Below the pieces are notes generated by a model that was not told where the DNA came from, made no database searches, and worked only from the letters and a program-made list of their open reading frames with translations. Made by a program: the position numbers and the translations under genes. A stretch of DNA of 64,000 bases from Neofusicoccum parvum (lineage: Eukaryota > Ascomycota > Dothideomycetes > Botryosphaeriales > Botryosphaeriaceae), in the NCBI GenBank assembly GCA_020912385.1, contig CP087218.1:1922001-1986000 (forward strand), in the 5' to 3' direction. The stretch's first letter is position 1; each line of letters begins with the position of its first letter. This document shows positions 38,377-49,644 of the stretch, in pieces.

Positions 38377-39434
38377 ATGTCTCGTTACGCATCCGCTAAT
38401 GCAAGCCCCAACGGTCCTGGCGATGCCCGACCAACTGCTCTCCAAATCATTCGAGACGAGGGACTTGAGGGAAAGCTGGGCGACAAAGTGTTTGTCGTGA
38501 CTGGGGGTTCTTCCGGTATCGGCATCGAAACTGTGCGTGCCCTCCATGTCACCGGGGCCACTGTTATCACCACCGTTCGGAATGTCTCGAAGGGACAAGC
38601 CGTGATTGACGATATTCTTGCCGCCGACCCAAACAACAAGGCACCCATCCAACTCGTAAAACTCGAGTTGGACTCGCTCGCTTCGGTGCGCGAGGGAGCA
38701 AAGGAGATTCTCAGCAAGAGCAAAGGACAGGTGAATGTCCTCGTCAACAACGCGGGCGTAAGTACCCACAGATCGAATGCCCGGCGTCCAGCTGATCCGA
38801 ATAATCGTAGGTCATGGCCACGCCCTTTGGGCTCACCAAGGACGGCTTCGAAACGCAGTTTGCAACCTGCCACCTTGGCCACTTCCTGCTCTTCGAACTG
38901 CTCAAGCCTGCGCTGCTCTCTTCCGCGACGTCCAGCTTCCCCTCGCGCGTTGTCAACGTCTCATCCATTGGCCACCGCGTCGCCGAAGTGCGCTTCGACG
39001 ACTTCAACTTTGGCGAGGGCAAGGCTTACGATCCGTGGTTGTCGTATGGCCAGGCCAAAACTGCAAACATCTACCTTGCCAACGAGATTGAGCGCCAGTA
39101 CGGCTCGCAAAACTTGCATGCCACGAGTGTGCATCCTGGTGTTATTTTGACCGGGCTGCAGGTGCACGTTCAGGAACTAATGGCGACTCCCAGTGAGGAG
39201 CTGAAGAAGATTCTGAAGAGCACAGAGCAGGGTGCAGCGACCTCGGTGTATGCGGCAGTCTCAAAGGATTGGGAGGGCAAGGGAGGAAGATTTTTGGCCG
39301 AGTGCACAGAGCAAGGACCCGCGGATCCGAATGCGGGGATGTCTATGTCGGATACAGGGTATGCGCCGTGGGCATATGATGAGGAGAAGGAAAAGAAGTT
39401 GTGGAGTGCATCTTTGAAGATGGTCGGGCTGTAG
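38377..39434 (+). CDS. Short-chain dehydrogenase/reductase
   Basis: Exons 38377-38757 and 38811-39434 give 334 residues. The classical SDR elements are all present: nucleotide-binding TGGSSGIG after VFVVTGG, LVNNAG at the exon junction, the catalytic Ser in VVNVSSIGHR, and the YGQAK active-site Tyr/Lys. VHPGVILTGL follows the active site. The arrangement resembles retinol-dehydrogenase/WW-oxidoreductase-type fungal SDRs that use NADP(H) to interconvert alcohols and ketones. No signal peptide or membrane anchor is seen, so it is probably cytosolic. It lies between the MFS pump and the P450 and ends 418 bp from the end of the convergent P450 gene. The substrate is unknown. Confidence 0.9.
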
Positions 39435-39852
39435 GATGTCGGTTTCGGTCATGTCATCCCCCGTAGTGACAGGAGAGGAGTATGAGCGAGCCCATGTCTC
39501 CAATTACAAAGCCAACTTGTCAGAATTCTTATGTTACGATTTGCTTCACCTACCTAGCTATTGCTCGCCCTCGGCGCTTGACTGCCCTATAATAAGGCAG
39601 TGATGGCTCGGCAAGTGGAAATAGTAGATCAGACTAAGAACACTTACAATTTCGCGGGTTGAAGGATGCATCACATGGCAAAGCTTTGTCTGTATGGTGA
39701 GTAGATTCCTTGCAAGACAACTGAATATCTCGGGTAAGATGTACAGAAATATTCATACCTACGACACAATGAGCATTAACAAACTAACGATGTTTGTCTC
39801 GATATAACCGTCAGAACATAGCGACATTTAATCGCGCTCTACTCTATTTCCC
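39435..39852. other. Convergent intergenic region
   Basis: Spacer of about 420 bp between the 3' ends of the SDR and P450 genes. No gene is seen. Confidence 0.55.
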
Positions 39853-41600
39853 TTAATCTTCCTCCAACTTCCTCCTCCAAATCTTGAGAGGCAACGGCCC
39901 TGCGTTCAGATTGAAATGTTCGACCTTTTCCTGTTCCCAACCCTCCGACGGCAGTGCAAACTCATACCGATGCACCATTGACGCCGTCATCACCACCTGT
40001 TCCAGATAGCTGATGTTTCTCCCAATACAACCTCTCGCTCCCGCGCTGAAAGTGATGAACCACGGCTGGAGCTCCTTCCCTGCTTGGCCCAGCCACCTCT
40101 CCGGCCGGAACTCCTCTGGATCTGGGAACGCCTTCTCATCGCGGTGCGCGACGTACGAAGACATGTGGACAGTGGTATTACCCGCCACGTACTCGCCGAA
40201 TATGCTGGTTCCCTCGGCTGGTGTCTTGCGCGGGAGGCCGAAGGGAGTTGGTGGCTCGATACGCAGGCTTTCGTCCAGGCAGGCGCGTAAGTATGGTAGG
40301 TTCTTGAGTTTGTCGTACGGGATGACCACTTCGTCGGGCTCAGCGACGGCATCAACCTCAGCACGCAGTATAGCGAGGCAGGAAGGGTGCTTGAGCAGCT
40401 GGTAGAGCACATTGTTGATAGCGACTGCTGTTGAGAAGGAGCCAGCGTTGACTGTTGTTGGCGGCATCAGTTAGCATGTCATATTCGGAGAGCAGGTTAA
40501 TCGCAGGGCGGAACGTAGGCCACGTACGCATAATGGAGCACTCAGCGTTTATCTCACCCAGTGGAAGCATCTGGGGTATGCCGTCCTTGGTTTCCATGAG
40601 TGCCTGGAAAAAGTCCTCCAGCTTCTCGCCTTTTTCGTACCGTTGCATCCGATTTCGCACTTGACGCAACACAATACCGTCGAAGTACTCTCCAGCGGTG
40701 ATGAGCGTGCGATATTTCGGGGAGACCAGCTTGGCTAGCCTTTTCAGCAAGATGTACCAGTCGTATGACCAGACGAGATGTGATTGAGCAGTTAGCACGC
40801 CGTGCAGCGCCTCACGATAGCCCACGAGAGTGATCTTCCCATCAATTGCCTCGGAAGGCACAACATCATCACCACGGTCCAGGCAACCGAGCTGCTCACT
40901 CAGACCAATGTCAACGATTGCGTCCATGGTGAAGAAGTTTGTCCATTTGCGGTAATCAATGGTCAGGTCCTTCTCGTCAGGGCGGTTGCCGGGCTCGAGG
41001 GGTGCAGTGCAGCGAGAGTCAAAGTGGCGGACTAGGCGCTGCATCTTGTCTGCAATTTTGTATTCCCAGTCCTCCAGGTTCTTGATTGCGAAGGCGCTGG
41101 AGAGAACTTTGCGCTTGCGGGCATGGTCCTCCTTGTCGACAACATCGGCGAGGTGGGGGTGGGTGCTTGTCTGCAGCTCGTATGATTTATCCTTGAGGCA
41201 TTTGGTACCGTGGCCATAGATGTCCTGCGGGGGTTAGCAAGTGAAATTGAAAGAGCATGATTGAGTAAATCACCTTAATCGCCCGGACATCACCGTACGA
41301 CAATGAGTTCGGTCCAACGCGGATAACGGGGTGATTTTTGTGCAACTCAGCCATACGTCGTGACCTTTTCCCACGGCTCGACTCTATCATGTACGGAATG
41401 TTTGTGATTCCGGAAAGAGGGGAGAAATTTGGGTACCTCCGAAGACCTTTTGGGTCTGAGAAGTACTTGAAAACTGGATAAATAAAGAAACGCAGGAAAA
41501 GTAGGAGTGGGAAGGCTACGAAAACCACACTTGCATACATTGTATGTACGTATATGCAGGAGTTGGACTTGACTGGAGCTGATCTCTGGAAGTTCAACAT
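39853..41600 (-). CDS. Cytochrome P450 with a non-canonical I-helix
   Basis: Exons on the minus strand: 41600-41274, 41224-40528 and 40451-39853, giving 540 residues from the first ATG or 520 from the ATG at 41540. The second start puts the hydrophobic anchor (MYASVVFVAFPLLLFLRFFI) at the N-terminus, as expected of a microsomal enzyme. Landmarks are HARKRKVLSSAFAIKNL, the K-helix ESLRIEPPTPFGLPR (ExxR), PEEFRPERWL, and the haem loop FSAGARGCIGRN (Cys about 483). The overall pattern is close to fungal benzoate-4-monooxygenase-like P450s. The I-helix reads NAGSFSTAVA where most P450s have AGxDTT, so the acidic residue and its neighbouring Thr are replaced by Phe and Ser. That could mean altered oxygen activation or unusual chemistry. 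Confidence 0.88.
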
Positions 41601-42811
41601 GGAGTGAGATGCGAGCGAGACGAGCTACTTTAATAAAGAGAAACGCGGTATCGGGGGACGATGACGTATCCAGCAGTTCACGCAGGTAATGTCGAGTTTT
41701 CTAGCACGGTCGACCGTAGTCTTGTAGTGGAGCTGAGATCCCGATATACATTCCCACGATAAGGAATGGATTCCGTATCGACCGCTTCACGAAACGGGGT
41801 CTGCATGGGCTGGAAACTACTGAATTTCGGGACAGCTAGCCAAAGTAGGTAGCTGTGTGGGAGACGAGTTTTCCTCTGAATAAGATGACCCCGCATGCTA
41901 CGAATTGGGAGAACTAGGTCTCAAAGTAGGTTGACCTCTCCGGTTCAGGGCGTGTCTGCTCGTGTCTATAGGGGCAGCATATTCCACATCAAGTTACCTA
42001 TTTGGGTCATCTTTCGCGACACTCACACGTTGGACGCAAGTCTTGTGGAGCCGTGACGTGAGCAACTTACAAGAATGGATAGCGAATCCGCTGACTAAGC
42101 GGAGACAATTGCCCGCTCGTCTTCCGAGCAAATCATCCACACGGAGACGGTGACGCAATTCTGCGTAACGCGGAACACCCCAGGCAACCCTACGCTACAC
42201 TCTCCTGAATCAGCGTAGGACACCCCCATCAATCGGTAGCCATCTCGGGGGGGTGTTAGGGTGAGCGGACCAATGGGGTTTACGATGTGAGCTTCCAGAT
42301 CCGCAAGATCTCCGAATCCCGAAAGTGCCTTACTCTCTGCAGTAAAGAGCCCCGCTGATGAGCGGCAGTGAAAAGAAACACCGAACACAGAATACAGAAG
42401 TACTCGGTGTTTCCATATACCAGCTCCATTGGCTCGAGAACTTTTTCAGTACGAGATTTGACATTGGAAAGATAATCACTGCATGTGGGCAGGGAGACGC
42501 GATGGTGTAGGCACCACTAAAATAATCCAAGTACCCCGGCTGCCTGGGGAAGCGAATCATGGCGCAAATGAGACAGCTTGAGATTAGATCCACGACACAT
42601 GTCATCGTCCACCCCGCACGCCCAGTGATCATCGGCTCGTTGTCACTGCGGGCCGACCAAGCCAATCACAGCGCAGTGGAGAACGCCACGATAGCGATAA
42701 GGCAATCAGCTTCAACAACCGCCCTGCCTGTTCCAGGCCACTGCTCCTCGTCCTCGTTGAGACAGGCAGCCAAGACCGAGTCAACAGTCTCTGTCCAATC
42801 GCCTTGACACC
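41601..42811. other. Divergent intergenic region between the P450 and the Zn2Cys6 regulator
   Basis: No gene is supported in these 1.2 kb. It must contain the promoters of the divergent P450 and transcription-factor genes, which favours shared control. No strong repeat or palindrome was noticed. Confidence 0.5.
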
Positions 42812-44960
42812 ATGAGCTCTTTCGGCCACCATGGTCCCACTTCCAGAGTGTTCCCGCGTGCCAAGACGAGGACAAAGACTTTCACCGGGTGCTGGACTTG
42901 CCGCAGCAGGCGCCTGAAGTGTGATGAGGCCCGGCCTGAGTGCAGTCAGTGCAGCAGCAGAAGATTGCCGTGCGGGGGCTATTCGGCGAGGCTCCAGTGG
43001 CTGCAGCCAAACTCCGAGTGCTTCAAGCCCTCTAAAGCGGATGGACAGCAACGAAGACTCCTTCCATGTATGTTTCCCGAAGCTGATGTGAGGACTCAAG
43101 CTAAAATTAGTAGTCTCCTCGATACCGTTGATGACGGAATCAGAAGTTGGGCGAGCCATCAATGATCTTGAAGGGGTCGAGCCGTTTGACGACACCTATT
43201 CTCGCGGGCCATTTTCCGTGTTCAAGACCGAGTGGACGCCGGGGCGCGAAAGCAGTCCAGAGCTACCGCACGTTTCCGCGAACGCCCCTTCCGAGCAAGG
43301 GAAGAATTGGATCGATGATAGGAGCGGTGACCATTCAACTACAACATCGGATACAGACCATCGCTCTACCGAACCTCTGCCTTCCCAATCACACTCGATC
43401 GCAGAGGAGGAAACTCCCATTTCCGATCTACCTCCACCACATCACGTCAGCCGCCTATCACCAAGCATCATTGAATCTTGTGACCTCGACCAAATATGCT
43501 CAAACCCTTCTGGGCTGGCTCTAGCGTCTGTGGAACCCGCCAGGTCGTTTACCAGAGACGATTCAAATGAGGAATACCTCGGAAGCCCACTGGATGCACT
43601 CTTCCTCAGGCTGACCTTCATAACATCTCAAGTGAAGTATCTCCTGGATCATTACCGAAGTTACGTCATGTGCATATACAGCATGCTGGAGAACAAGAGG
43701 ACGCCCTGGCATCTCTTTCACATACCAAGAGCCTTCCAGTGTTGCACAGAGCTTGAAGTGGTCGGCCATTCCTCTCCGGCAAGAGGTGCGCTACTGCATG
43801 CAATTCTGTCTGTAAGTGCGTACAACTTGAGGAATAGGCATCTCGGCCAGAAACGCTCGGACTCAGCAAATCAGTGGTCGAAAATAGCGTCAAATCACCG
43901 CGCCAGAGCGTTGAACTACCTTCGTACCTCTGTATCAGACCCAAGGGCCGCATCCACCAACATGGAATACAAGGAACTACTCGCTGCAATGCTGAGTATG
44001 ATTACAGTTGACGTAAGGCCTGTTTCTTCATGGTCTCGTGGAATTCAATACTGAATTACTTAGGTGGTTTCCGGAGATACTGAAACTTGCAAGATTCATC
44101 TGGATGGCTGTGAGAGTCTCATCCGAGCTCGGAAGCGGGCTGGAGCCAAGCTCTCTTCCAAGACAAGAGCATTGCACCGCATATTCTTCTACCTTCGGGT
44201 AATGCAGGAAGCCATGCCGACAGCTGGTCACGAACCATTTACGGATACTGTTGGTCATCCATTGGCGAACGCGAGCGATGATGTCTACCCCATCAGTTCA
44301 GACGAGCTTGAATCATGGCTGGATCCTCAGAGTTTCGATGGTGGAGGGTACGATAACTCGTCATGGGAATTGATCTATGGCATTCCACAAGGCCTGATTA
44401 TCCTCGTTCGTAAGGCTGCCCGGTTACTAAGATGCATGCGCCAACGCCGCGAATCCACGAGCCTGGACCTTCACTTGGACATCTCTTGTGATGATCTCGA
44501 AGATGAGATCCTGAACTTTCCAGTCGAGGAAGCCGTCCAGAGTCTTGAAACCGCAAACATCGACCAGACAAACCGAGTGATTCTGCAGCATCACATCCGA
44601 GCCTTTCACCAGGCAGTGGTCATCTACTTTTCCGCCAACATTCGGCAGATGCATACACGACATCTCCAGCAATACGTCCAGACCACGATTCATCATCTGG
44701 AAATAATTGAGGAGATCAAGGGTCGAGCGGGCATCGTAGCTCAACCAATCTTGTGGCCAGTCTTTGTCGCTGCGTCGCAGGCTCTTGATGGCGGTGTCCG
44801 ATCCCGGTTCCTGCAATTCTTCAAGAACATCGAGGTACACGGTTGCGGCATTTCTACCAGGGCAAGGGAGATATTGGAGGATACCTGGAGCAACGAGGAT
44901 AGTCGTGGCTGGTCCCAGGCGCGGGGTGTACTATTTCAAAGGTACTTAATGTTGACTTGA
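42812..44960 (+). CDS. Zn(II)2Cys6 transcription factor, ARG81/ARGRII-like
   Basis: Exons 42812-43067, 43111-44012 and 44064-44960 give 684 residues. The binuclear zinc cluster is complete at residues 27-54: C-x2-C-x6-C-x6-C-x2-C-x6-C (GCWTCRSRRLKC, then CSQCSSRRLPC). The next segment, GGYSARLQW, is typical of the ARG81/ARGRII group. The long C-terminal part matches the fungal-specific regulatory domain of that group: LLDHYRSYVMCIYSMLENKR, SPARGALLHAILSVSAYNL and CKIHLDGCESLIRARKR. It should be nuclear, binding CGG-containing sites. It is divergent from the P450 and near the SDR and MFS pump, so a local regulatory role is plausible; the ARG81 resemblance would also allow a general nitrogen or arginine role. 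Confidence 0.88.
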
Positions 44961-45417
44961 TCACGATGCGTCCAACAAACCAATCTAGATGTCACCAAAG
45001 AATGGACGCTGCTGCTCTCTGAATGATTAGTACGGGGTCGGACTATGTACCACGCACAACCGGTGTCAGAGGCATATTGCTCGTCCGTGTCGTTGTAATG
45101 AGTAATACAGCCCATGAGACCCTTCACCGAGATATTGTTTCACATGTCACCAAGATCCACGAAGCAGCACAATTTTGGATAACCAACGTTTCGTTCTACC
45201 GCTGTCTATAAACTCGATCTATGCGCAAAATCCAAAAATCAGAAAACAAAAAGCAAAACCAAAGACTAATAATGTACACAGAAGGCTTGACTCCTATCTG
45301 GCAGGGCCCACCCTGTCACAGATGATGCAGTACCGAGCTTGATTCGCCGTGCTGATAGCGAGGCCGGATGGCCAGTCCTTCCCCTCCACCAGCACTCTAG
45401 AGAGTGCCGCGAGGCGC
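44961..45417. other. Convergent intergenic region
   Basis: Spacer of about 460 bp between the ends of the regulator and the pectate lyase. No gene is seen; AAAACAAAAAGCAAAA-type A-rich tracts occur near the lyase 3' end. Confidence 0.5.
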
Positions 45418-46158
45418 TTAGCAAGCAGGAAGCGTCTTCAGCTGACCCTGGGGGCCCTTGCAAGCACCGATCGGGGGGTCCCTCTTGGGGCTCTCCTTGT
45501 TGCCGTCCTTCTCGATGCCGATGAACTCCTGGCAGACGTTCTTGACAGTGCCGCAAGCCCTGCTGATGGTGGCCTCGTCGCCGTAGTTGGAGTTGATGCC
45601 GACGAGGTCGGAGGTGGTGCCGGTGCCGAGGGCCGAGACGCCGTCGACGACGATGTTGCGGGTCGCGCCGTTCTTGCTGCAGTTGCCGCAGCTGCGGTAC
45701 AGCTTGCCGACCGCGCCGACCTTGTAGTTCTTGACGGTGACGGTGCCGCGGCCGTTGTGCTGGATGACCTTGTCCTTGGCGTGCTGGGCGCCGCCGCCCT
45801 CGATGAGGTAGGGCCCGTTGCCCCGGAGCGTGATGGCGTCCTCGCACACGTCCTTGAACCATACGTTCTTGATGGTGCAGGCGCCCAGGCAGTGCACGCC
45901 CTCGAAGGCGTCGGCGCCGATGATGGCGTTCTGCAGCGTGCCGCCGTTCTTGATGATGAAGACGGCTTGGTCGCCGCCCTGATCCTTGTCCGAGGTGCAA
46001 GCCTTGCCACGGCCGTATTCCTTCATCCCGCCGTCAAAGAAGTCGATGGTCTGGTTGGTCTGGAGCGTTGGTGCCCTCACACCGGCTGGGATGCCGATCA
46101 AGTTCTGCTGGGCGAAGGCGACGACGGCCATGTTGACGGCAAGGAGGGTGTACTTCAT
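45418..46158 (-). CDS. Secreted pectate lyase, polysaccharide lyase family 3
   Basis: A single exon of 246 residues. The start at 46158 gives a signal peptide, MKYTLLAVNMAVVAFAQQ; the open frame extends further upstream but without credible sequence. The PL3 hallmarks are present: KDQGGDQAVFIIKNGGTLQN, GIHCLGACTIKNVW-like (here GVHCLGACTIKNVW), DVCEDAITLRGNGPYLIEGG, HNGRGTVTVKNY, and LYRSCGNCSKNG with many paired cysteines. The fold is a single-domain parallel beta-helix. The enzyme cleaves de-esterified polygalacturonate by beta-elimination with calcium, outside the cell, and is usual in plant-pathogenic and litter fungi. No cellulose-binding module is attached. Confidence 0.95.
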   Translation of the reverse strand: MKYTLLAVNMAVVAFAQQNLIGIPAGVRAPTLQTNQTIDFFDGGMKEYGRGKACTSDKDQGGDQAVFIIKNGGTLQNAIIGADAFEGVHCLGACTIKNVWFKDVCEDAITLRGNGPYLIEGGGAQHAKDKVIQHNGRGTVTVKNYKVGAVGKLYRSCGNCSKNGATRNIVVDGVSALGTGTTSDLVGINSNYGDEATISRACGTVKNVCQEFIGIEKDGNKESPKRDPPIGACKGPQGQLKTLPAC

Positions 46159-48106
46159 GGTGGAGATAGGTGTGTGTGTTGGATCTTTGGTAAAAACGAA
46201 TGTGGTAGATCGGGGATCTGTGTTGTGAACGAGAGTGATGTAGAACAAAAGTGATTGTGAGTTGGTGATGAGCTCAACTGTGCAGCCATGGCCGCTCTTT
46301 TGTACCCTTCTCCAAGCCACGACCTCTACGACTTGGTGGCATGGCATCAGTGTAGCTTCTCGTGTTCCCATCCGAGCGGTGTAGTTCAAGCATCGTGCAT
46401 CCGAGAAATACTCGCCGCGCCTTGCCTCAGACGGCACAAGAGTGTCCTCGTAGTAGGAAAACGGCGGCTTGAGCGAGGCCTTGGCTATACACGGGCGTTG
46501 CATCTAGTCTGAAGTCATACGATGAGCGTCTTGGTAAACGCCCACGGCGTTGTAGTACTATTCTAGAAGAACGAGAGTTTCCCGTTGTGGAATGGCGCCG
46601 CAAACTAGCTGTTTGAGCCTCATTTCCGTTGTTTTAGGTCTCCGCACCGTTGCTTGCGCCCTCACTGAAATCTGCAACACGGGACCGACCTAGCTAACTC
46701 TATCTACATCTTTTTTCGAACGAGTGAGAAATGCTCAAATAAGAGTTTATGGCTCGACTAGTCCATGGCGCGGTCGGCCCAGCGCGTCCCACGTGCTCTA
46801 CATTGTTCATTATTGTATTCCTGTGTTAGTAACTACAGACCACGTTGCAAATTCGAGCCCAGCTAACGACACGAGTCTAAGGTGAATCTCGCATTTCTAG
46901 CTTGGTGATTCACTAGATAGAGTGGCTGGATTCTCGTACTCGCACTGGCAAGCGCTACGCCTTAGTGGGATAGCCACGGTGTCGCATTATCCTTTATCTT
47001 TTGAGCAACGGTATGCGGACCCAATCCATGCAGGCGTTAACACAATATCAGTGCACGTCGCTTGACGGGGAGACATGACCTGAGCGCAAAGAGGTAGATT
47101 TCCGTGGAGTTGAGCGGTGGCTACGGTGTTTCCACTAATCACCGCCAGCCAGGTAGCTGATTGGGCGAAAAATACGCGCGCCTGTCCTAGTCAGAGCATG
47201 AACAAAAATATATACGTGGAAAGTGCCGAATAGTAGATATCCCGAGGTCTAAGGACACAGCCCAAGCCTACCCACATCAGTCCCGCTTTCCGTGCCAGAC
47301 CGGTCCTGTCTATCACCAAAATCCACGCTCTCATCACCCTCTCAATCGGACCCCAGCCCCGCAAGAACCGGCTACCGGCTAAGTAAGCCAAGTGTGCGTG
47401 CAGGAAATGTCAATCCGAAAGTCTAGTTACGTCCATCTTCCGTACTCTGTACATATGAGCGATACCCGATATGGAGAATACTCCATCCAGTGCCCGCAAA
47501 GTTCGGTTGATGCAGCCTCTTAGAGTTCGTGGTCGCACCCCTACTTGTATTGAGATTTTCTATCACGAGGCTGAATAACCGACAGTCTGGAGCTATTTGA
47601 GACTTTGCTTAGGGTTACAATGCCGCATTTTTTCGGGAGGACTCATGTGACAACCATCAGCATCGTTCATCATGTACTCCCCACAACACGGACCAATATT
47701 GCTGAGGGATGACGGGAAAGGACCCGAAAGCTCTCCTCAATCCAACCATCATGAAATTAATAAGCCTCTTGAAAAGCTTAGACATTTATGCGTCGACATC
47801 ACACTGCTTTAAACCGGCGGTGCGGCTTTCTCTTCCGAGGTATGCCGAGCGTCCTCTTTCTCGGCTCAACTCGGGTGCGGCACACCTAAAGGACTGTCCT
47901 CAGCCGAAGTTTCGGCAACTTTTGAAGCATATGTTCGATCAACTTATAAATCGCCAATAGCTAGCTATAAGGATCTACACCGGATGGACAGCGCCCGGTA
48001 CTCCGAGTGCTTCCTGAACAGCAGCAGCAGAGAATAAATACTCAAATACATTCTTGAACTACGACTATACAACAGCATTCAAAGCAAGAACGCGTCGAAA
48101 AAAGAA
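46159..48106. other. Gene-free stretch of about 1.9 kb
   Basis: No coding region is supported on either strand. A stem of GTGAATC/GATTCAC lies around 46880-46915. Near the right end, GCCGAAGTTTCGGC at 47903-47916 is a palindrome about 190 bp before the monooxygenase gene. Confidence 0.45.
47903..47916. promoter_or_regulatory. GCCGAA-GT-TTCGGC palindrome upstream of the monooxygenase
   Basis: Two perfect 6-bp arms with a 2-nt centre lie 191 bp before the ATG at 48107. The same half-sites occur upstream of the genes at 51464 and 63354. A regulator-binding site is inferred. Confidence 0.4.
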
Positions 48107-49644
48107 ATGGCCTCTATCAAACAGTACCCTTCCAGCGGTCTGTCCACCTTGGTGATCGGTGGCGGCATCGCAGGCCTTTCGTTTGCGATTGAGGCCTATC
48201 GGAAGGGGCACGATGTTCGACTTGTTGACCGGCGACCGGACTTCGATGATTATGGTAAGAAATTGATGGGGGAGGAGGACGCCTTCCAAAACGATGAGCC
48301 GGTGTTGACAACTCTTTAGGTGATATGATTGCTCTGCAACAATCTGCTCTGAGAACACCTGCACAGTGGCCCAACTTCATGGAACGCCTGCGCAATGTCA
48401 GCATCGTCTCGGTTCTCGACATGCGCAAATATGACGGCACGTCGATCGGCCGATTCCCTGCTACCAACCCCGACTATCCGGCGCTGATCACCACTCGTTC
48501 GGAGCTGCACAAGCTCCTCTACGAATACGCCCAGGAACTAGGAATTACTGTCGAATTCAACGCCACAGTCGTCGATTACTACGAGACGGACAAAGCCGGC
48601 GGGGTCATGCTCAGCGATGGCCGAAAGCTCGAAGCGGACGTGGTCGTCGCAGCCGACGGTGTGGGCTCCAAGGCTTGTCTGCTTGTGTCCGGCTACAAGG
48701 ACAAGCCCAGCAGTAGCGGTTCTGCCGTGTATCGTGTCACATACCCGGTTGCCGTGGCTCTCGAAAATCCAGTCATTGCCGAATGGCTTGCTGATCGCGA
48801 CAGTTACGCGGCAATGTTCCTGGGTCCCGATGCGTACGTAGTTGTTGGTAGGAGTAGGAATACGGTATGCTGGGTCATGACACGCAAGGTAGGTACATTT
48901 GTATTGCTGTAAAGTATAGATCACTGAGCATACCACAGGACGACGGCGAGGCTGAAGAGGACTGGAGCAAGACGACATCTTCGCAGAAGGCTTTGAAATA
49001 TGTTGAAGGATGGACGCCTTTTGTGCACGAAATGATCAAAGCTACGCCGAACCAGACGTGCACCGATTGGAAGCTGATGTGGCGTGACCCACAGGATACC
49101 TGGGTGTCGCCTCGCGGTCGAGTTGTCCAAATTGGCGATTCGGCACATTCATTTTTGCCAACTTCTGGTGCTGGCGGGACTATGGCGATGGAGGATGCAT
49201 TCTCTCTTGCATCATGTCTGCAGTTGGCGGGGAGGACCAACGTGCCCATGGCGCTGCGGGTTCACAACAAATTGAGGTATCATACTTATCTCCAATCTTC
49301 CTTCTCATTCATCTGTAACTGACGCATGCAGATTTCAACGTGCATCGTGTGCATTGAAAACAGGGCTGAAGAATCGCCAGCTCTTCCATAAAACAGACTG
49401 GAAGGCTGTTTCCCAGAACCCACAGGCGATCGGCAAATTCGTTGGCGACTGGTTAGTGAAGCACGATCCGGAATCGTATGTCTACGAGAACTACGCCAAG
49501 TGTGTCAATCATCTGCTCATGGGAGTCCCATTCGAGAATACCAATGCCGTTCCCGGATACCATTACAAGCCATGGACGGTGTCAGAGGTTGTTACGGCTT
49601 ATGAGGAAGGCACACGGCTTGTCGATGAAGGCGAATGGTTGTAG
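48107..49644 (+). CDS. FAD-dependent monooxygenase
   Basis: Exons 48107-48254, 48320-48888, 48939-49276 and 49332-49644 give 455 residues in frame. The class A flavoprotein motifs are in order: GxGxxG in LVIGGGIAGLSFAIEA, the DG motif in VVVAADGVGSKA, and the GD motif in VVQIGDSAHSFLPTSGAGGT followed by MAMEDAFSLA. The group includes salicylate hydroxylase and many fungal secondary-metabolite hydroxylases. They use NAD(P)H and oxygen to hydroxylate aromatic or enolic substrates through a flavin hydroperoxide. No membrane anchor or signal is seen. The C-terminus ends with VPGYHYKPWTVSEVVTAYE, a long tail without an assigned role. The substrate cannot be told from sequence; the aromatic-metabolism genes downstream make an aromatic substrate plausible. 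Confidence 0.9.

Noticed and set aside
45349..46254. 301-codon plus frame across the pectate lyase
   Set aside because: Antisense shadow caused by high GC at third positions. The minus strand encodes a complete PL3 enzyme.
46840..46920. tRNA-like TTCGAGCCC box followed by a stem
   Set aside because: No matching acceptor stem, D-arm or anticodon arm could be drawn around it.
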